Shown here in pieces: positions 8,616 to 18,341 of a stretch of DNA of 64,000 nucleotides (position 1 is the first letter of the stretch; every line of letters begins with the position of its first letter). This DNA is from Bradyrhizobium agreste (GTDB lineage: Bacteria > Pseudomonadota > Alphaproteobacteria > Rhizobiales > Xanthobacteraceae). The translations under genes and the position numbers were made by a program. Where the stretch lies: assembly GCF_016031625.1 (NCBI RefSeq), contig NZ_JACCHP010000008.1, forward strand, positions 62,001 to 126,000. The letters are read 5' to 3'. The notes under the pieces were generated by a model. It was given only the letters and a program-made list of their open reading frames with translations. It was not told the origin of the DNA and made no database searches.

Positions 8616-10211
8616 TCACCTGCGATGTAGCGGGAGAGCACTGCCCGCCTCCGATCTGCCGATCTCAATTGATAGCTCCTTTCGGGCTGATCGCGTGGCG
8701 ATTTCCTTCAGCAAAAAATGCTGGATCTTGCCCAACGCGGTTTTCGGTAGTTCTTGTGTGAAAATGATTTCGCGCGGCACCTTAAACCGGGCGAGCTGTG
8801 ACTGGACATGCGCCGTCAGCGCTTCCGCCTCGACCCGGGCCCCCGGTCGCTTGATCACATAGGCGACCGGTACTTCTTCCCAGCGCGCATCGGGTCGACC
8901 GACCACGGCGCATTCCGCGACATCTGGATGGTCCGTAAGCACACGCTCTACTTCTGCCGGATAGATATTCTCTCCGCCCGAAATGATTAGGTTTTTCTTG
9001 CGGTCGTGGACCCAAATATATCCATCTGCGTCGCAGCGGCCAATGTCCCCAGTGCGATACCAACCATTGCTCAGAGCCTCACGCGATGCCTGTTGATTGT
9101 CCCAATATCCGCAGAAAACGTTGGGCCCACGGATTGCGATTTCGCCTGGGGTACCGGGCGGCAACTTACTGCCCGAATCATCGATGATCGCCGCTTCGCA
9201 GCAGAGACCTGCCAAGCCGCTTGAGCCCTCAGGCACGAGATTTCCGCCGAGCTTCGTATACACAGCGATCAGGCAGGTCTCCGTCGAGCCGTAAACCTGC
9301 AGGACTGGAACGCCGCGCGCGACAAAGCGCTCGACAAGGTGCTGAGGCACCATCGTCGATCCGGTACAGATTGCTCGCAGCGAGGATAGGTCGGTGCTTT
9401 CCCATCGACCATTGCTGGCCAGGGCTTGCATCATGGCTGGCACCAGGGCTGTCAGGCTCGGCCGGTCACACTCGAACGCATCAAGCATGGTCTCCGCCCC
9501 AAAGCGCGTGTGGATACTCACCGTCGCGCCGTGATGCAAACTCGGCGTCGTCTGGATGTTCAAGCCACCGACGTGGAAGAACGGCAAAACAGCCAGCGTG
9601 TGATCGGCCGAGGTGAGGTCATGCATGTGCTGACTCATGATGCCGTTCCACAGCAACGCTTCCTGACGCAGCACGGCGCCTTTCGGTCGCCCTGTGGTGC
9701 CCGAAGTATAGACGATCAGAAGCGGGCAAGACGGCTCCGCGCGAGGATTGCGTCCGTCACCACAGTCGCCGTCCAGGAGATCGTCCAACTTGCAGCCGCC
9801 GGGAGGCGTAAAGTCCAATCCGACAAGAGAGGGATGGGGCACTTGCTTCGTCAGGACAGGCAAAGCTGCGCCGAGGCACTGCTCAAGAACGAGCACTTTT
9901 GCCCCCGAGTCCGACAAAATGAAAAGGTGCTCGGCGGCCGCAAGACGCCAATTCAATGGTACGAGGATTGCGCCGAGCCTCGCGCACGCATAGAGCAGCG
10001 CCAGATAATCAGGCCTGTTGAAGCTGAGGATCGCGATCCGGTCTCCCCTTTGGACGCCGAGCTGGCTCTTGAAGGCGCGAGCGATCCGCTCGATCCGTCG
10101 ATTGAGGCTGGCGTAGCTGAGACTTTTCCCTTCGAAATGGATCGCGGTTTTGCCGGGAGTATACGCAGCGTTTCGCTCGATCAGTGTGCAGAGATCCAAC
10201 TTGTTATCCAT
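8616..10211 (-). CDS. AMP-forming acyl-CoA ligase
   Basis: This 531-residue class I adenylate-forming enzyme activates a carboxylic acid to its acyl-AMP and then to the CoA thioester. Visible motifs: the P-loop-like LLIVYTSGTTGRPKGAV (about 165-181), VYGSTETC, the hinge region GWYRTGDIGRCDADGYIWVHDRKKNLIISGGENIYPAEVE, and the C-terminal catalytic lysine context ELPKTALGKIQH. Length is normal for FadD/acid-CoA ligases and no ACP domain is attached. GAGG precedes the ATG at 10211. The same-strand ATP-grasp gene follows. The carboxylate specificity cannot be read from sequence. Confidence 0.85.
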   Translation of the reverse strand: MDNKLDLCTLIERNAAYTPGKTAIHFEGKSLSYASLNRRIERIARAFKSQLGVQRGDRIAILSFNRPDYLALLYACARLGAILVPLNWRLAAAEHLFILSDSGAKVLVLEQCLGAALPVLTKQVPHPSLVGLDFTPPGGCKLDDLLDGDCGDGRNPRAEPSCPLLIVYTSGTTGRPKGAVLRQEALLWNGIMSQHMHDLTSADHTLAVLPFFHVGGLNIQTTPSLHHGATVSIHTRFGAETMLDAFECDRPSLTALVPAMMQALASNGRWESTDLSSLRAICTGSTMVPQHLVERFVARGVPVLQVYGSTETCLIAVYTKLGGNLVPEGSSGLAGLCCEAAIIDDSGSKLPPGTPGEIAIRGPNVFCGYWDNQQASREALSNGWYRTGDIGRCDADGYIWVHDRKKNLIISGGENIYPAEVERVLTDHPDVAECAVVGRPDARWEEVPVAYVIKRPGARVEAEALTAHVQSQLARFKVPREIIFTQELPKTALGKIQHFLLKEIATRSARKELSIEIGRSEAGSALPLHRR

Positions 10212-10358
10212 GCGCCTCAGGCCCGCACATTACGTTTGTCCCGATGCGCTTCAGCCGCAACCCGAAATTGCTCGGTGAGGCTCCGATCACATGCTTCGGT
10301 TGGCCTTTGTACAGGCTATGATCACACGGCCTAGGCCGGACCGGGTTCTTGATGGATG

Positions 10359-10643
10359 TCATGGGTTGCGAACGATGGATATTGCTTGAGGGATCTCAGG
10401 CGATTGAACACTCACGCTGTTCTGCTGTGCCGCGGTCGTGTGCATCTGTCGGTAGTGATAGGCACACCACGAAGACAGTGTCTTGCCGCGTCTTTGATAT
10501 ACAGGCTCGCCGCACATATAGGCCGCTCTGGCATCTCCATCTTTGAAGCCGATAATGCAACGGCATTGGCCTTCAATATGGTCGATTAAAAGGACCTTTT
10601 TGACGCCGTCAGGCTCTTTCAACGTCCTGCTCCAGAATGCCAA
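10359..10643 (-). CDS. Small GcrA-like zinc-ribbon-type protein
   Basis: The 94-residue ORF contains QCRCIIGFKDGDARAAYMCGEPVYQ followed by SSWCAYHYRQMH. The spacing C-x-C, then C-G-x-P, then WC-x-x-H resembles the C-terminal region of GcrA-type cell-cycle regulators (CRWPIG, FCG, YCxxH), but the N-terminal DNA-binding half of GcrA is absent. It could be a free-standing relative of unknown role or a remnant. The true start may be internal, near VLLIDHIEG. Confidence 0.4.
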   Translation of the reverse strand: MAFWSRTLKEPDGVKKVLLIDHIEGQCRCIIGFKDGDARAAYMCGEPVYQRRGKTLSSWCAYHYRQMHTTAAQQNSVSVQSPEIPQAISIVRNP

Positions 10644-11610
10644 GCAATATCTTCCGATGCCGCGCTGGTCACGCGGAGCGACACTTGCAGCTCAGGCTCC
10701 TTGAGAACCTGCGCCGTTCTGAGGCCCGCCGTCTGTCGCACGTTTGCGCGATGGAAATGCCTTGCCAGCCACGGGAAAGCAGTTTGAACAGAGCGGAAAG
10801 CCGGTTCGGCGAACTGATTTTGGCGCGGTGTCGCGCCAGAGGAGGGACTTGTTTCAGATCGGGAAGCCGCGCCACCCCCGTCGGGGCTTCGGATGGAGGT
10901 CTACGTCGATCAATTCTGACCTCATCGGCTCTCTGGTGGCCCGCCCCAGGACAACCACGTAGTCTCAGTTCCGGAATGCCGAACCATTCATAGCTGCGTG
11001 CGAGCCATCGCGCCGCAATCGGGACTCGCTGCATAGTCCTTTCGGCCGACCCGCCACCGGGGATGAGGATCATGACCGACCATCGGGGCGGCATGGATCT
11101 GACCAGCTGAGACATTCGCAATCCTTCACAATCCCGGCGGAAGACCAAGATCCAACCTCAAGACCGTACAACTTAACGTTACGTCCGATTCAAGATCTTT
11201 TTGGCAACCGGTGAGAACGCGGCGAAGCTCTCAGGCCGCCGGAAACGGGCCGGCCGGCTGGTCTGGTGTCGCACGCATTCAGCGCTGCGATTTGCGTCAG
11301 GAAAGTTCGCCATCCCGTTGAGATCGGCGTTGCTGCCGATGAGCGCATTATCGGAAACGCTCGCCCTTCCGCGGCCAAGTGCTCGCTGCCCTTGCAGCCG
11401 ATTGCGTGCCTGATGTCCGCTGCGCCGTCATTGAATAGCTGTCACTTCTATCCGGCGCTGACCAAGTGCGGCATCCGACCGATAGTTTTCGATCAGGTCG
11501 GCCTGCTGGGGGCCTAGCCTGTAGTCCTTGTTCGAGGAACGATCGCGCGAATGTTCCGGCGGCCGTCATCTAACGCACGTCGCGGTCGCTGACTTCGCTT
11601 GGTGCCGGGA
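10644..11610. other. Spacer without a convincing gene
   Basis: A 159-codon minus-strand ORF (11148-10669) and shorter ones occur but match no family I know; the minus strand shows switching coding-like frames, suggesting debris. The only clear signal is one copy of the dispersed dyad motif at 11166-11194. Confidence 0.4.
11166..11194 (+). repeat. Dispersed dyad motif, copy A
   Basis: The copy reads GTACAACTTAACGTTACGTC followed by CGATTCAAG. It aligns with five other copies in this window (15816, 21077, 36108, 40788, 62219), consensus GTACAACYTGACGYTACGTG then CGATTCAAG. See the finding. Confidence 0.6.
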
Positions 11611-12735
11611 CTATCGCAGCGTCTGATAGAGGCGGTATAGCAGCCGCGCGCGAGGTTCGATGGACGAGATGTAGAGTTGCTCATAATGCGTATGCGCGCC
11701 CTTGCCGCCGACTCCAAGGCCGTCAAGGGTCGCGGTATGCGGCGCGGTGAAATTGCTATCGGAGCCGCCGCCGCTGAACGCGTCGAGCAGCTCGAAGCCG
11801 AGCTCGGCGGCAAGCTTTTTGGCGTGTTCGTAAAGCGCGGCACCGGCGCTGGTTTTCTCATATGGCGGACGGTTCAATTTGCCTGATACCTTCACCTTGA
11901 CGCCCTCGGTGCGCGAGCTGATGCCGAGAATCTTCGGCAGCAGCTCGTCGGCATGGGCCATGGTCAGGACGCGCATGTCGACTTGCGCATAGGCCAGTTC
12001 CGCGATCACGTTTGGCCTGGTGCCGCCGCGGACGACGCCGACATTGACGGTGATACCGCGCGTGAGATCGTTCATCGCCTCCAGCGTCTGGATCACATGG
12101 CCGAGTTCCCGAATCGCGCTGCGGCCGTCCTCGGGTCGCGTGCCGGCATGCGCGGGCGCGCCCTTGATGAATACCTCGAAGCGCGCAACGCCCTTGCGCC
12201 CCGTGATGACCTTCCCGCCGTCGTACGCCGGCTCGGTCACGAGCACGTATTTGGCCCTGCGGCCCTCGGCCTCGATCAGCGCACGCGAGGTTGGGCTGCC
12301 AATCTCTTCGTCCGAGACGTAGAGCTGGGTGATGCCGAGCGGCGGGCGTGCGTCATCGGCGCAGATCTGCCGGAATGCGTGATAGGCGAGGTAGGCGCCG
12401 CCCTTCATGTCGTAGATGCCGGGGCCAAACGCACTGTCGCCGTCGATCTTGAATGGTAGCCGTTCGATGGATCCCATCGGATGGACGGTGTCGAGATGGC
12501 TCAAGACTAGAATGCCCGGTATGCCCTGCCCCCAAGAAGAGCGGGTGACCAAATGATCGCCGCAGCCGTCACGCCCTGCAACGCGCTCGACGCTGGCGGG
12601 CAGGTCGCGATAGCCTGCTGCGACGACATCAGCCAGTTTGTTGATTTGATCCGGCCGCTCCGTCGGAGATTCGATTACGACCCAGCGGCGAATGCCCTCG
12701 AGAATCGGGGCGATTTCGAACGGGTTGCTGGACAT
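11611..12735 (-). CDS. M20-family metallocarboxypeptidase (CPG2/ArgE/DapE type)
   Basis: With start ATG 12735 (MSSNPFEIAPIL, AAAGG eight bases upstream) the protein has 374 residues. Zinc ligands appear in order: H in SHLDTVHP, bridging D in GIYDMKGG, the E-E pair in SDEEIGS, an acidic ligand in TEPAYDGG, and H in GKGAHTHYEQLY. The internal lid/dimerisation domain shows GAPAHAGTRPEDGRSAI. The family hydrolyses amide bonds of N-acyl amino acids, glutamyl conjugates or small peptides. Near a peptide-type ATP-grasp ligase and an acyl-CoA ligase, a role in amino-acid conjugate cleavage is plausible, but that is inference. Confidence 0.8.
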   Translation of the reverse strand: MSSNPFEIAPILEGIRRWVVIESPTERPDQINKLADVVAAGYRDLPASVERVAGRDGCGDHLVTRSSWGQGIPGILVLSHLDTVHPMGSIERLPFKIDGDSAFGPGIYDMKGGAYLAYHAFRQICADDARPPLGITQLYVSDEEIGSPTSRALIEAEGRRAKYVLVTEPAYDGGKVITGRKGVARFEVFIKGAPAHAGTRPEDGRSAIRELGHVIQTLEAMNDLTRGITVNVGVVRGGTRPNVIAELAYAQVDMRVLTMAHADELLPKILGISSRTEGVKVKVSGKLNRPPYEKTSAGAALYEHAKKLAAELGFELLDAFSGGGSDSNFTAPHTATLDGLGVGGKGAHTHYEQLYISSIEPRARLLYRLYQTLR

Positions 12736-12930
12736 CTGATGCCTTTGAATTCGATTGTCATCACGCTGCAAGATGATGAAATATCTCTCACATCAGAATC
12801 GAGGCCGAACATCTAGAGAGTCACCAACCGTTGTGACCCAGGCGTGCCTCTGGTCCGATCTTGCTGCGGCAAAGATGTACGCGCCTGTTGATTCTAACTG
12901 AGCTACCAAGGCTGGTAGTTTTCGACGGGA

Positions 12931-13227
12931 TTATGTGGCCTCAAGAAGAAGGCCCTTCTGGATTTGGCCGTTCTGGTGAGCTGTAATTATTCCGATCAGG
13001 ACCTTCCCTGCGACATCCGCGCAAATCGCATTGGCCTGACCAGGTGACCCCCACGCGTCCAAACGCGGGAGCTCGCCGGCCAGCGCCAGCATAGCACGAG
13101 CGGCGAAGCGCCGAAACCGCCGGAGCTGAGGGACCTCTCAATACGAGTCTAATCTGTGAAACAGTTGCGGCCCGGTCGATTGTTCGATGACTGTCGCTGG
13201 GAGCGACCAGGGATCGAGGCCATCCAT
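12931..13227 (-). pseudogene. Small gene of unknown family with in-frame stop
   Basis: A start at 13227 (MDGLDPWSLPATVIEQ, GGGAGAG upstream) opens a frame that meets TGA at 13138-13140. The same frame then continues as PQLRRFRRFAARAMLALAG, then IIT-AHQNGQIQ and QKGLLLEAT to a TAA at 12931. Both halves look protein-like, suggesting one 98-codon gene with a nonsense mutation, or a separate downstream ORF from ATG 13095. I do not recognise the family. Confidence 0.35.
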
Positions 13228-13258
13228 CGTTCTGCTCTCCCGACGGCACCCGCGCTCA

Positions 13259-13725
13259 GTCAAGCAGCAGGGTTCGACGCGCGCCCGCAAGTTGATCAAT
13301 GGATTGCCACGGCCTTGTCGGTCGCGATAATTCGTCCGATAAAGATGGTATGTGTGCCAAGCACTTGTGGTCATACAAAACGCACTTGAGCGCGCAAAAT
13401 GCGTTCGGCAATAGCGGTACATCGAAGACGCCCTGATTCCAGGGCGCGATATCGAAGCGGTGAACGCCTTTCGCACCCTCCCGACCGCCAAAACGCAGGG
13501 CAAGGTCCTCCTGGTCACTGCGGAGAAGACTGACTTCAAAGCTGCCGCTGGCAAGTATCTCATCATGTGTCTCAGAACGGGCATTGATGCAAACGACCAG
13601 GCACGGCGGCTTCATGCAGATGGACGTCACAGAACTCACCGTCAGTCCACGTCGTTCGGCTGCCGTTCCGGTCGTCACGATGGCGACACCGCTCGACTTC
13701 GCATCGCCTGACGGAACTCAGCCGG
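13259..13725 (-). pseudogene. Flavin reductase domain protein, frameshifted
   Basis: The core GVAIVTTGTAAERRGLTVSSVTSICMKPPCLVVCINARSETHDEIL is the FMN-binding split-barrel of two-component monooxygenase reductases (HpaC/NTAB type), continuing FEVSLLRSDQEDLALRFGG. The N-terminal FRQAMR lies in another frame. The conserved end, recoverable as GTHTIFIGRIIATDKAV and then INLRARVEPC, needs two more frame changes near 13370 and 13310. The gene would have supplied reduced flavin to a partner oxygenase such as the one at 36455-37621. Confidence 0.7.
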
Positions 13726-13740
13726 TTGGATAGACGGCAT

Positions 13741-14204
13741 ATCCCGAATCTCAGGAGAAGATTGGTGGCTCATGATCTGCCTCTGGAGTTGTACCCACTT
13801 CTAGTGGCTCCATACCCAGAGACGACTTTGATTCCTGTTGAGCCTGTAATGAGGTACCCGGTGTCGGAATTGTGTGACGAGTAAGCACAGATTGAGACCG
13901 GGTATGACTTCGATGTCCTCTGGATCAGCTACAATCATGACCGGAGGGACGTGCAATATCTCGCCGCGTTGCGCCGGAACGGCGATTGCAGCGGCAGAAC
14001 TGAGAATTGCCGTTCAGCAGGACCCTTATAAAAGCAGGAAACCGCGCTAAGCGGCCCGGCGACGCGCCAGTGCACATGGAGTCGTGGTCGCGATCCGACC
14101 AGCTGGGCTGGGACCTCGCTGGGCCCCGTACGGACGGGATGATGCCGATTGCGGAATCGGCGCGCCTGCCAGCATTTCTCCGCATGTAGACGGCCTCGGC
14201 GCAC
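13741..14204. other. Spacer without a convincing gene
   Basis: Short frames only. A plus-strand run from about 13750 (LVAHDLPLELYPLLVAPYPE) ends at a TAA near 13890 and resembles coding sequence, but has no start and no recognised family, so it is treated as debris. Confidence 0.35.
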
Positions 14205-14387
14205 CTAATGCACTTTTAGGAGAACACGCTTTTTTGCCTCGAGAAGATGCTCATCGAGCGTGGCGTGCAGCGCACCCCGCAGCTCCGGCGGGATCGAGCT
14301 ATCTGTATCGATCAACTCCCGAAACTTCCGAATGATATGTTCTATCATTGCAATAGATCCGAGTGTTTCAATACTCTGCCAGGACAT
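14205..14387 (-). CDS. Hypothetical 60-residue protein
   Basis: MSWQSIETLGSIAMIEHIIR continues with KFRELIDTDSSIPPELRGAL and ends KKRVLLKVH. The sequence is helix-rich and amphipathic with a normal amino-acid composition, unlike out-of-frame ORFs nearby. It lies just downstream (same strand) of the phosphoribosyltransferase-like gene, separated by about 255 bp. No family recognised; an internal start at MIEHIIRK (14348) is possible. Confidence 0.45.
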   Translation of the reverse strand: MSWQSIETLGSIAMIEHIIRKFRELIDTDSSIPPELRGALHATLDEHLLEAKKRVLLKVH

Positions 14388-14642
14388 CTCGATTGTCTCC
14401 TTTGTCGCCCAGCGCGCACTTCATCGCGGGTCCTCCCCTTGGGAACCCCGCCTGCAACAGGCTCTCGTCGCCAAAAAAGTTGACCCTCGCCCCGCTCAGC
14501 GCAAATTGCTTTCGCGGGCGAGCGCAGGCGGTGCGCGCTCCTTGAAATCCCGCAGAAGTGACGCGCATTCGTGGCTGCGATATTTTAGCGCTCGTGAGCA
14601 GCAGAATTGGTCGCAATACTCGAACATCAGCCACCTCGGCTA

Positions 14643-15647
14643 TCACGCGTTCGAAACCGCGATCAGGCGCTTCAGTCGAGCGGCTGCGGCACCGCGATCA
14701 AGTGATTCTTGTCCAAGTGCTACGCCTTCCTGCAGGGTCGAGGCCCGTCCGGCCACGATCAATGCCGCCGCCGCGTTCAAAAGCGCGGCGTCGCGAAATC
14801 GACCTGGTGCGCCATCGAGCACATTTTGCAGCGCAACGGCATTCGCCTGGGCTTCGCTGCTCTCCAGCGCGTCGTTGCGCCAGCGGGGGAGCCTGGCGTC
14901 TTCCGGCGTCACTTCGAAGGTGCGGACTATACCCGCCTCAAGCGCAGCAACAAAGGTTGGACCGGTGAGGGTTATTTCGTCGAGTCCGTCCGAGCCATGA
15001 ACAACCCATACCGACTCAGCACCAAGGTTCTTCAAGACGTACGCCAGAGGCTCGACCCATTCGGGAGAGAATACCCCAATGATCTGCCTCTTGACCCTGG
15101 CCGGGTTGGACAGAGGCTCGATCAGATTAAAGATCGTGTGGGTTCCAAGTGCGGTCCGGATCTGGCCGAGGCGCTGCATCGCCGGATAATGGGCTGACGC
15201 AAACATGAAGCCGATGTCGGCTTCCTGCACACAACGTGCAATGGCCTCAGGCTTGAGATCGACTTTCACGCCGAGGCGCGTCAACACGTCCGCGGCGCTT
15301 GAACCCGAAGACGCAGCGCGATTGGCATGCTTGGCGACAGGAATGCCGGCCCCGGCGACAATGAAGGAAGCACACGTCGACACGTTGGCCGAATACATAA
15401 GGGTGCCAGCGATACCGACGGGGTCGCATGCTGCCTCGACCCGCGGCATTCTATTCCGCATCGCCGAGGCGGCGCCGGTGACTTCTTCGACCGTCTCGCC
15501 CCGGACCCGCATCCCCATCAATAAGCCACCGATTTGCGAGGGAGTGGCGTAACCCGACATCATGCTATCGAAGGCTGACGCAGTTTCCTCACGCGTCAGA
15601 GTAGCACCGGTGGCAACTTTGCTGATGATCGATTTAAGCGCTTCCAT
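14643..15647 (-). CDS. Anthranilate phosphoribosyltransferase-like protein with altered PRPP loop
   Basis: This 334-residue protein follows the TrpD fold: helical N-domain [36 protein letters not shown], then the PRPP-binding region and a C-terminal Mg site GSDGLDEIT (Asp-Glu kept). The diagnostic GTGGDG loop is replaced by GIAGTL ([15 protein letters not shown]) and KHGNRA by KHANRA, while NxST and the following Ser pair remain. True TrpD transfers phosphoribose to anthranilate in tryptophan synthesis. The loop changes make that reaction doubtful, so this is likely a specialised paralogue or a non-catalytic relative. It is downstream of, and on the same strand as, the acyl-CoA carboxylase genes. 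Confidence 0.75.
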   Translation of the reverse strand: MEALKSIISKVATGATLTREETASAFDSMMSGYATPSQIGGLLMGMRVRGETVEEVTGAASAMRNRMPRVEAACDPVGIAGTLMYSANVSTCASFIVAGAGIPVAKHANRAASSGSSAADVLTRLGVKVDLKPEAIARCVQEADIGFMFASAHYPAMQRLGQIRTALGTHTIFNLIEPLSNPARVKRQIIGVFSPEWVEPLAYVLKNLGAESVWVVHGSDGLDEITLTGPTFVAALEAGIVRTFEVTPEDARLPRWRNDALESSEAQANAVALQNVLDGAPGRFRDAALLNAAAALIVAGRASTLQEGVALGQESLDRGAAAARLKRLIAVSNA

Positions 15648-16227
15648 CGAACTTTACACGTTCCTCATCCAAACCTTGGGCTCTTCCGTTCAACCAGGCA
15701 TCGTTGAGACCTGGCACCGGTTGCCTTGATGCAGCTGCCCGTCCCATCCGCACGCGCCATGGCCTCATGGATGCTTGAGGCTGCAGTCGGTCGAGTGTGG
15801 GCACCTTTGGCGAGGCTACAACCTGACGCTACGTGAGGGTCAAGCTCTCCATTTCGGTGGTGCGCCGTCGAGAGGAGATCGTCGGCCAGATAGCGCACTG
15901 CAGTTGCTCGACGACAGGACCGATGGCACTGTCTCGCGCCCGCTTGCCGCATCCGCAGCGGCCTCTTGACCGCGGTGTTCAGGCCGGATCACCGCGTCCT
16001 TGAAAGCCTTTTAGCTTTTCGGCCGCCATCGTGGAGCGTTGAAGTGGCTTCTCTACCTGCTTCGAGGCTATCGGTGCTGGGTAGATCGAGCCCGATCTCA
16101 GCTGGCTCTACAAAATAACCCCACCTGATTGTAAATGATGGTGCGCAGGACATCCTTCATAGAGCGATGGACGCGTCCCGTTGATCCGCCCGCATGAGGC
16201 GGTGAGCCACCCGTGTTCGGTCCTGCC
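15648..16227. other. Spacer between phosphoribosyltransferase-like gene and carboxylase operon
   Basis: No ORF here has support. It contains copy B of the dispersed dyad motif (15816-15844). No terminator hairpin with a T-run is obvious after the carboxylase genes. Confidence 0.4.
15816..15844 (+). repeat. Dispersed dyad motif, copy B
   Basis: The copy reads CTACAACCTGACGCTACGTG then AGGGTCAAG. In this copy the dyad ACCTGACG / CGTGAGG is the clearest part. It lies between two minus-strand genes. Confidence 0.55.
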
Positions 16228-17835
16228 TTACAGTCGGAATACACCGTACTGCGGCGCGTCGATCGGCGCATTGAGTGAAGCGCTCAATGCGATTGCGAGG
16301 GCAGTTCTAGTATCGACAGGATCAAGAATGCCGTCGTCCCAGATTTCCGAGGTCGCATAATAGGCACTTGACCGCTCGCGATATTCTTCAAGAATCGGTA
16401 CTCGAATGGCTGTCAGTTCCTGCTCCGAGAGGCGCCCTCCGGCCCGAGCCAATTGTCTCGCCTTGACGTGGGTGAGAACTCCGGCGGCCTGCTCGGCGCC
16501 CATCGCAGATATCTGAGAATTCGGCCAGCTGAACACGAAACGAGGATCAAACGCGCGTCCCGACATAGCGTAAGTTCCTGCGCCGTGCGAGCTATTACAA
16601 ATGATCGTAAACTTCGGCACCGACGCTCCGGACACCGCCATGATCAGCTTGGCGCCGTCCTTGGTGATCCCACGCCGTTCATATTCGCGGCCAACCATAA
16701 AGCCCGTGACGTTCTGCAGGAAGAGCAGGGGCGTCCGGTTCTTGTCGCACAGCTGAATGAAATGAGCGCCCTTTAGCGCGCTGTCGCCGAACAGCACGCC
16801 ATTATTGGCAATGATCGCTATTTGATATCCATGAAGCCGCGCAAAGCCGCACACGAGTGATGTCGCATAGCGCGGCTGGTATTCTTGAAATCGGCTGCCA
16901 TCGACCAGGCGAGCGATGATCTCTCGCATGTCGAACTGCGCTCGCGCGTCTTTTGGAATGATACCGTAGAGTTCGGACGCACTATAGGCGGGCGGCTCGG
17001 GGGCTACTCGATCGATCGAGGTCTTCGCCGGTTGGTGGAAGCGAGCAACGACGTCGCGCGCAATCGCAATCGCATGGAGTTCGGAGCTTGCGAAGTAATC
17101 ACTGGTGCCAGACACGCTGGTGTGCATCAGGGCGCCGCCAAGTTCTTCGGCGGACACTTGTTCGCCGGTGGCAGCCTTCACGACCGGAGGGCCGCCGAGA
17201 AAAATCGCTCCAGTACCTTCGACGGTAATGTTGTATTCACTAAGCGCCGGGACGTAGGCCCCAGCCGCAGTGCAGTGGCCCATAACGACGGCGACCTGCG
17301 GCACCCCCATCTTCGAGAGAACGGATTGATTGCGGAGAATTCGACCGGCATGGTAGCGATCAGCAAAGAAGTCCGCCTGCAAAGGCAGGAATCCGCCGGC
17401 GCAGTCGCACAGGTGAACCACCGGCAGACGGTTTTCGATGGCTATATCCAGTGCCCGCACGATCTTCTTGACCGAGAGCGGATACCATGCGCCGCTCTTC
17501 ACGCTGGCATCGTCGGCGTGAACAATAACCTCTCGCCCCGCCACAATGCCGATGCCGACAACCTGGGCGGCGCCGGGCACCTCGCCGTCGTATGCCTTGT
17601 TAGCCGCCAGCGTCGAAAGCTCTAGGAACGGTGTTTCCGGATCGAGCAAGGCCGCGAGCCGCTCACGAACAAACAGTTTATTCTGCCGACGCAGCCGCTC
17701 GAAGTCCCGCTCAGGCCTGTGGAAGCGGGCAACGCGTTGGCGCTCCTTCAATTCGGCGGCAAGTTGTCTGTTGTGCAGGTCGTTGCGACGAAAATCCTGC
17801 GAGTTCACGTTCGCCGCGGAACCGATTCGCTGCAT
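16228..17835 (-). CDS. Acyl-CoA carboxylase, carboxyltransferase subunit
   Basis: The ATG at 17835 (MQRIGSAANVNSQDF), preceded by AGGAAGGG, gives 535 residues. An upstream-extended reading would overlap the BCCP gene and is not preferred. The protein has both crotonase-fold halves of methylcrotonyl/propionyl-CoA carboxylase beta subunits: ERLAALLDPETPFLELS, HCTAAGAYVPALSEYNITVEGTGAIFLGGPP, then FGDSALKGAHFIQLCDKNRTPLLFLQNVTGFMVG and GITKDGAKLIMAVSGASVPKFTIICNSSHGAGTYAM. It moves a carboxyl group from biotin to an acyl-CoA. It is third in the operon. The resemblance is nearer methylcrotonyl-type than acetyl-CoA-type enzymes; the substrate is not determined. Confidence 0.85.
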   Translation of the reverse strand: MQRIGSAANVNSQDFRRNDLHNRQLAAELKERQRVARFHRPERDFERLRRQNKLFVRERLAALLDPETPFLELSTLAANKAYDGEVPGAAQVVGIGIVAGREVIVHADDASVKSGAWYPLSVKKIVRALDIAIENRLPVVHLCDCAGGFLPLQADFFADRYHAGRILRNQSVLSKMGVPQVAVVMGHCTAAGAYVPALSEYNITVEGTGAIFLGGPPVVKAATGEQVSAEELGGALMHTSVSGTSDYFASSELHAIAIARDVVARFHQPAKTSIDRVAPEPPAYSASELYGIIPKDARAQFDMREIIARLVDGSRFQEYQPRYATSLVCGFARLHGYQIAIIANNGVLFGDSALKGAHFIQLCDKNRTPLLFLQNVTGFMVGREYERRGITKDGAKLIMAVSGASVPKFTIICNSSHGAGTYAMSGRAFDPRFVFSWPNSQISAMGAEQAAGVLTHVKARQLARAGGRLSEQELTAIRVPILEEYRERSSAYYATSEIWDDGILDPVDTRTALAIALSASLNAPIDAPQYGVFRL

Positions 17836-17836
17836 T

Positions 17837-18340
17837 TCAGCGCCCTTCCTGAGAGAGCGTGACCAGCACAGCGTCGTGCTCGAAGCTCTCACCTTCCTTG
17901 ACGTGAATTCGATCGACGATGCCATCCTGTGGTGAGCGTATGATCGTTTCCAGCTTCATGCTTTCAATCCGCATCAGTGCCATTCCCGCCGAGACCGATT
18001 GACCAGACGAAACTGTGACCGCAACAACAAAGCCAGGCATCGGCGCCCGGGCCACCAGAGCGTGAGTCTTGTTGTTCTCGGATGCGCACGCTTGCAACGG
18101 GTCATTGTAGCGCAAAATGCGCGTCCTGCCGCGGATGTGGAGGTGAATGAGATCCTCCTCAATGGCGAACCTGACCGGTTCGCTCTGGCCCGCAATGGTC
18201 AAGATGCCGCTACTCTCGTTGCAATGGGTGAACGCGACAGGGGTAATCACCTGGTCTCGGAGATGGAGCCGGTAGCCCTGCTGGCTGGGTGAAAGCCACA
18301 ATTCATGATATACGCCGTCGACCTCGAATGAGTGATGCAC
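17837..18340 (-). CDS. Biotin carboxyl carrier protein of acyl-CoA carboxylase
   Basis: I prefer the GTG at 18340 (VHHSFEVDGVYHELWL), one base after the upstream biotin carboxylase stop and nine bases after GGAG, giving 167 residues. An ATG at 18388 would overlap the upstream gene by ~47 bp. The C-terminal ~75 residues form a biotinyl domain: ARAPMPGFVVAVTVSSGQSVSAGMALMRIESMKLETIIRSPQDG. The biotinylated lysine is in ESMKLE, a variant of the usual EAMKM. Its stop is one base from the next gene's start. It carries CO2 between the carboxylase and transferase subunits. Confidence 0.82.
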   Translation of the reverse strand: MHHSFEVDGVYHELWLSPSQQGYRLHLRDQVITPVAFTHCNESSGILTIAGQSEPVRFAIEEDLIHLHIRGRTRILRYNDPLQACASENNKTHALVARAPMPGFVVAVTVSSGQSVSAGMALMRIESMKLETIIRSPQDGIVDRIHVKEGESFEHDAVLVTLSQEGR

Positions 18341-18341
18341 G

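Noticed and set aside
9426..10334. 302-codon plus-strand ORF
   Set aside because: Antisense shadow of the acyl-CoA ligase gene.
13138..13140. In-frame TGA as selenocysteine
   Set aside because: No SECIS-like hairpin and no selenoprotein family match; surrounding genes are pseudogenes, so a nonsense mutation is simpler.
16885..17625. 246-codon plus-strand ORF
   Set aside because: Antisense shadow of the carboxyltransferase gene.
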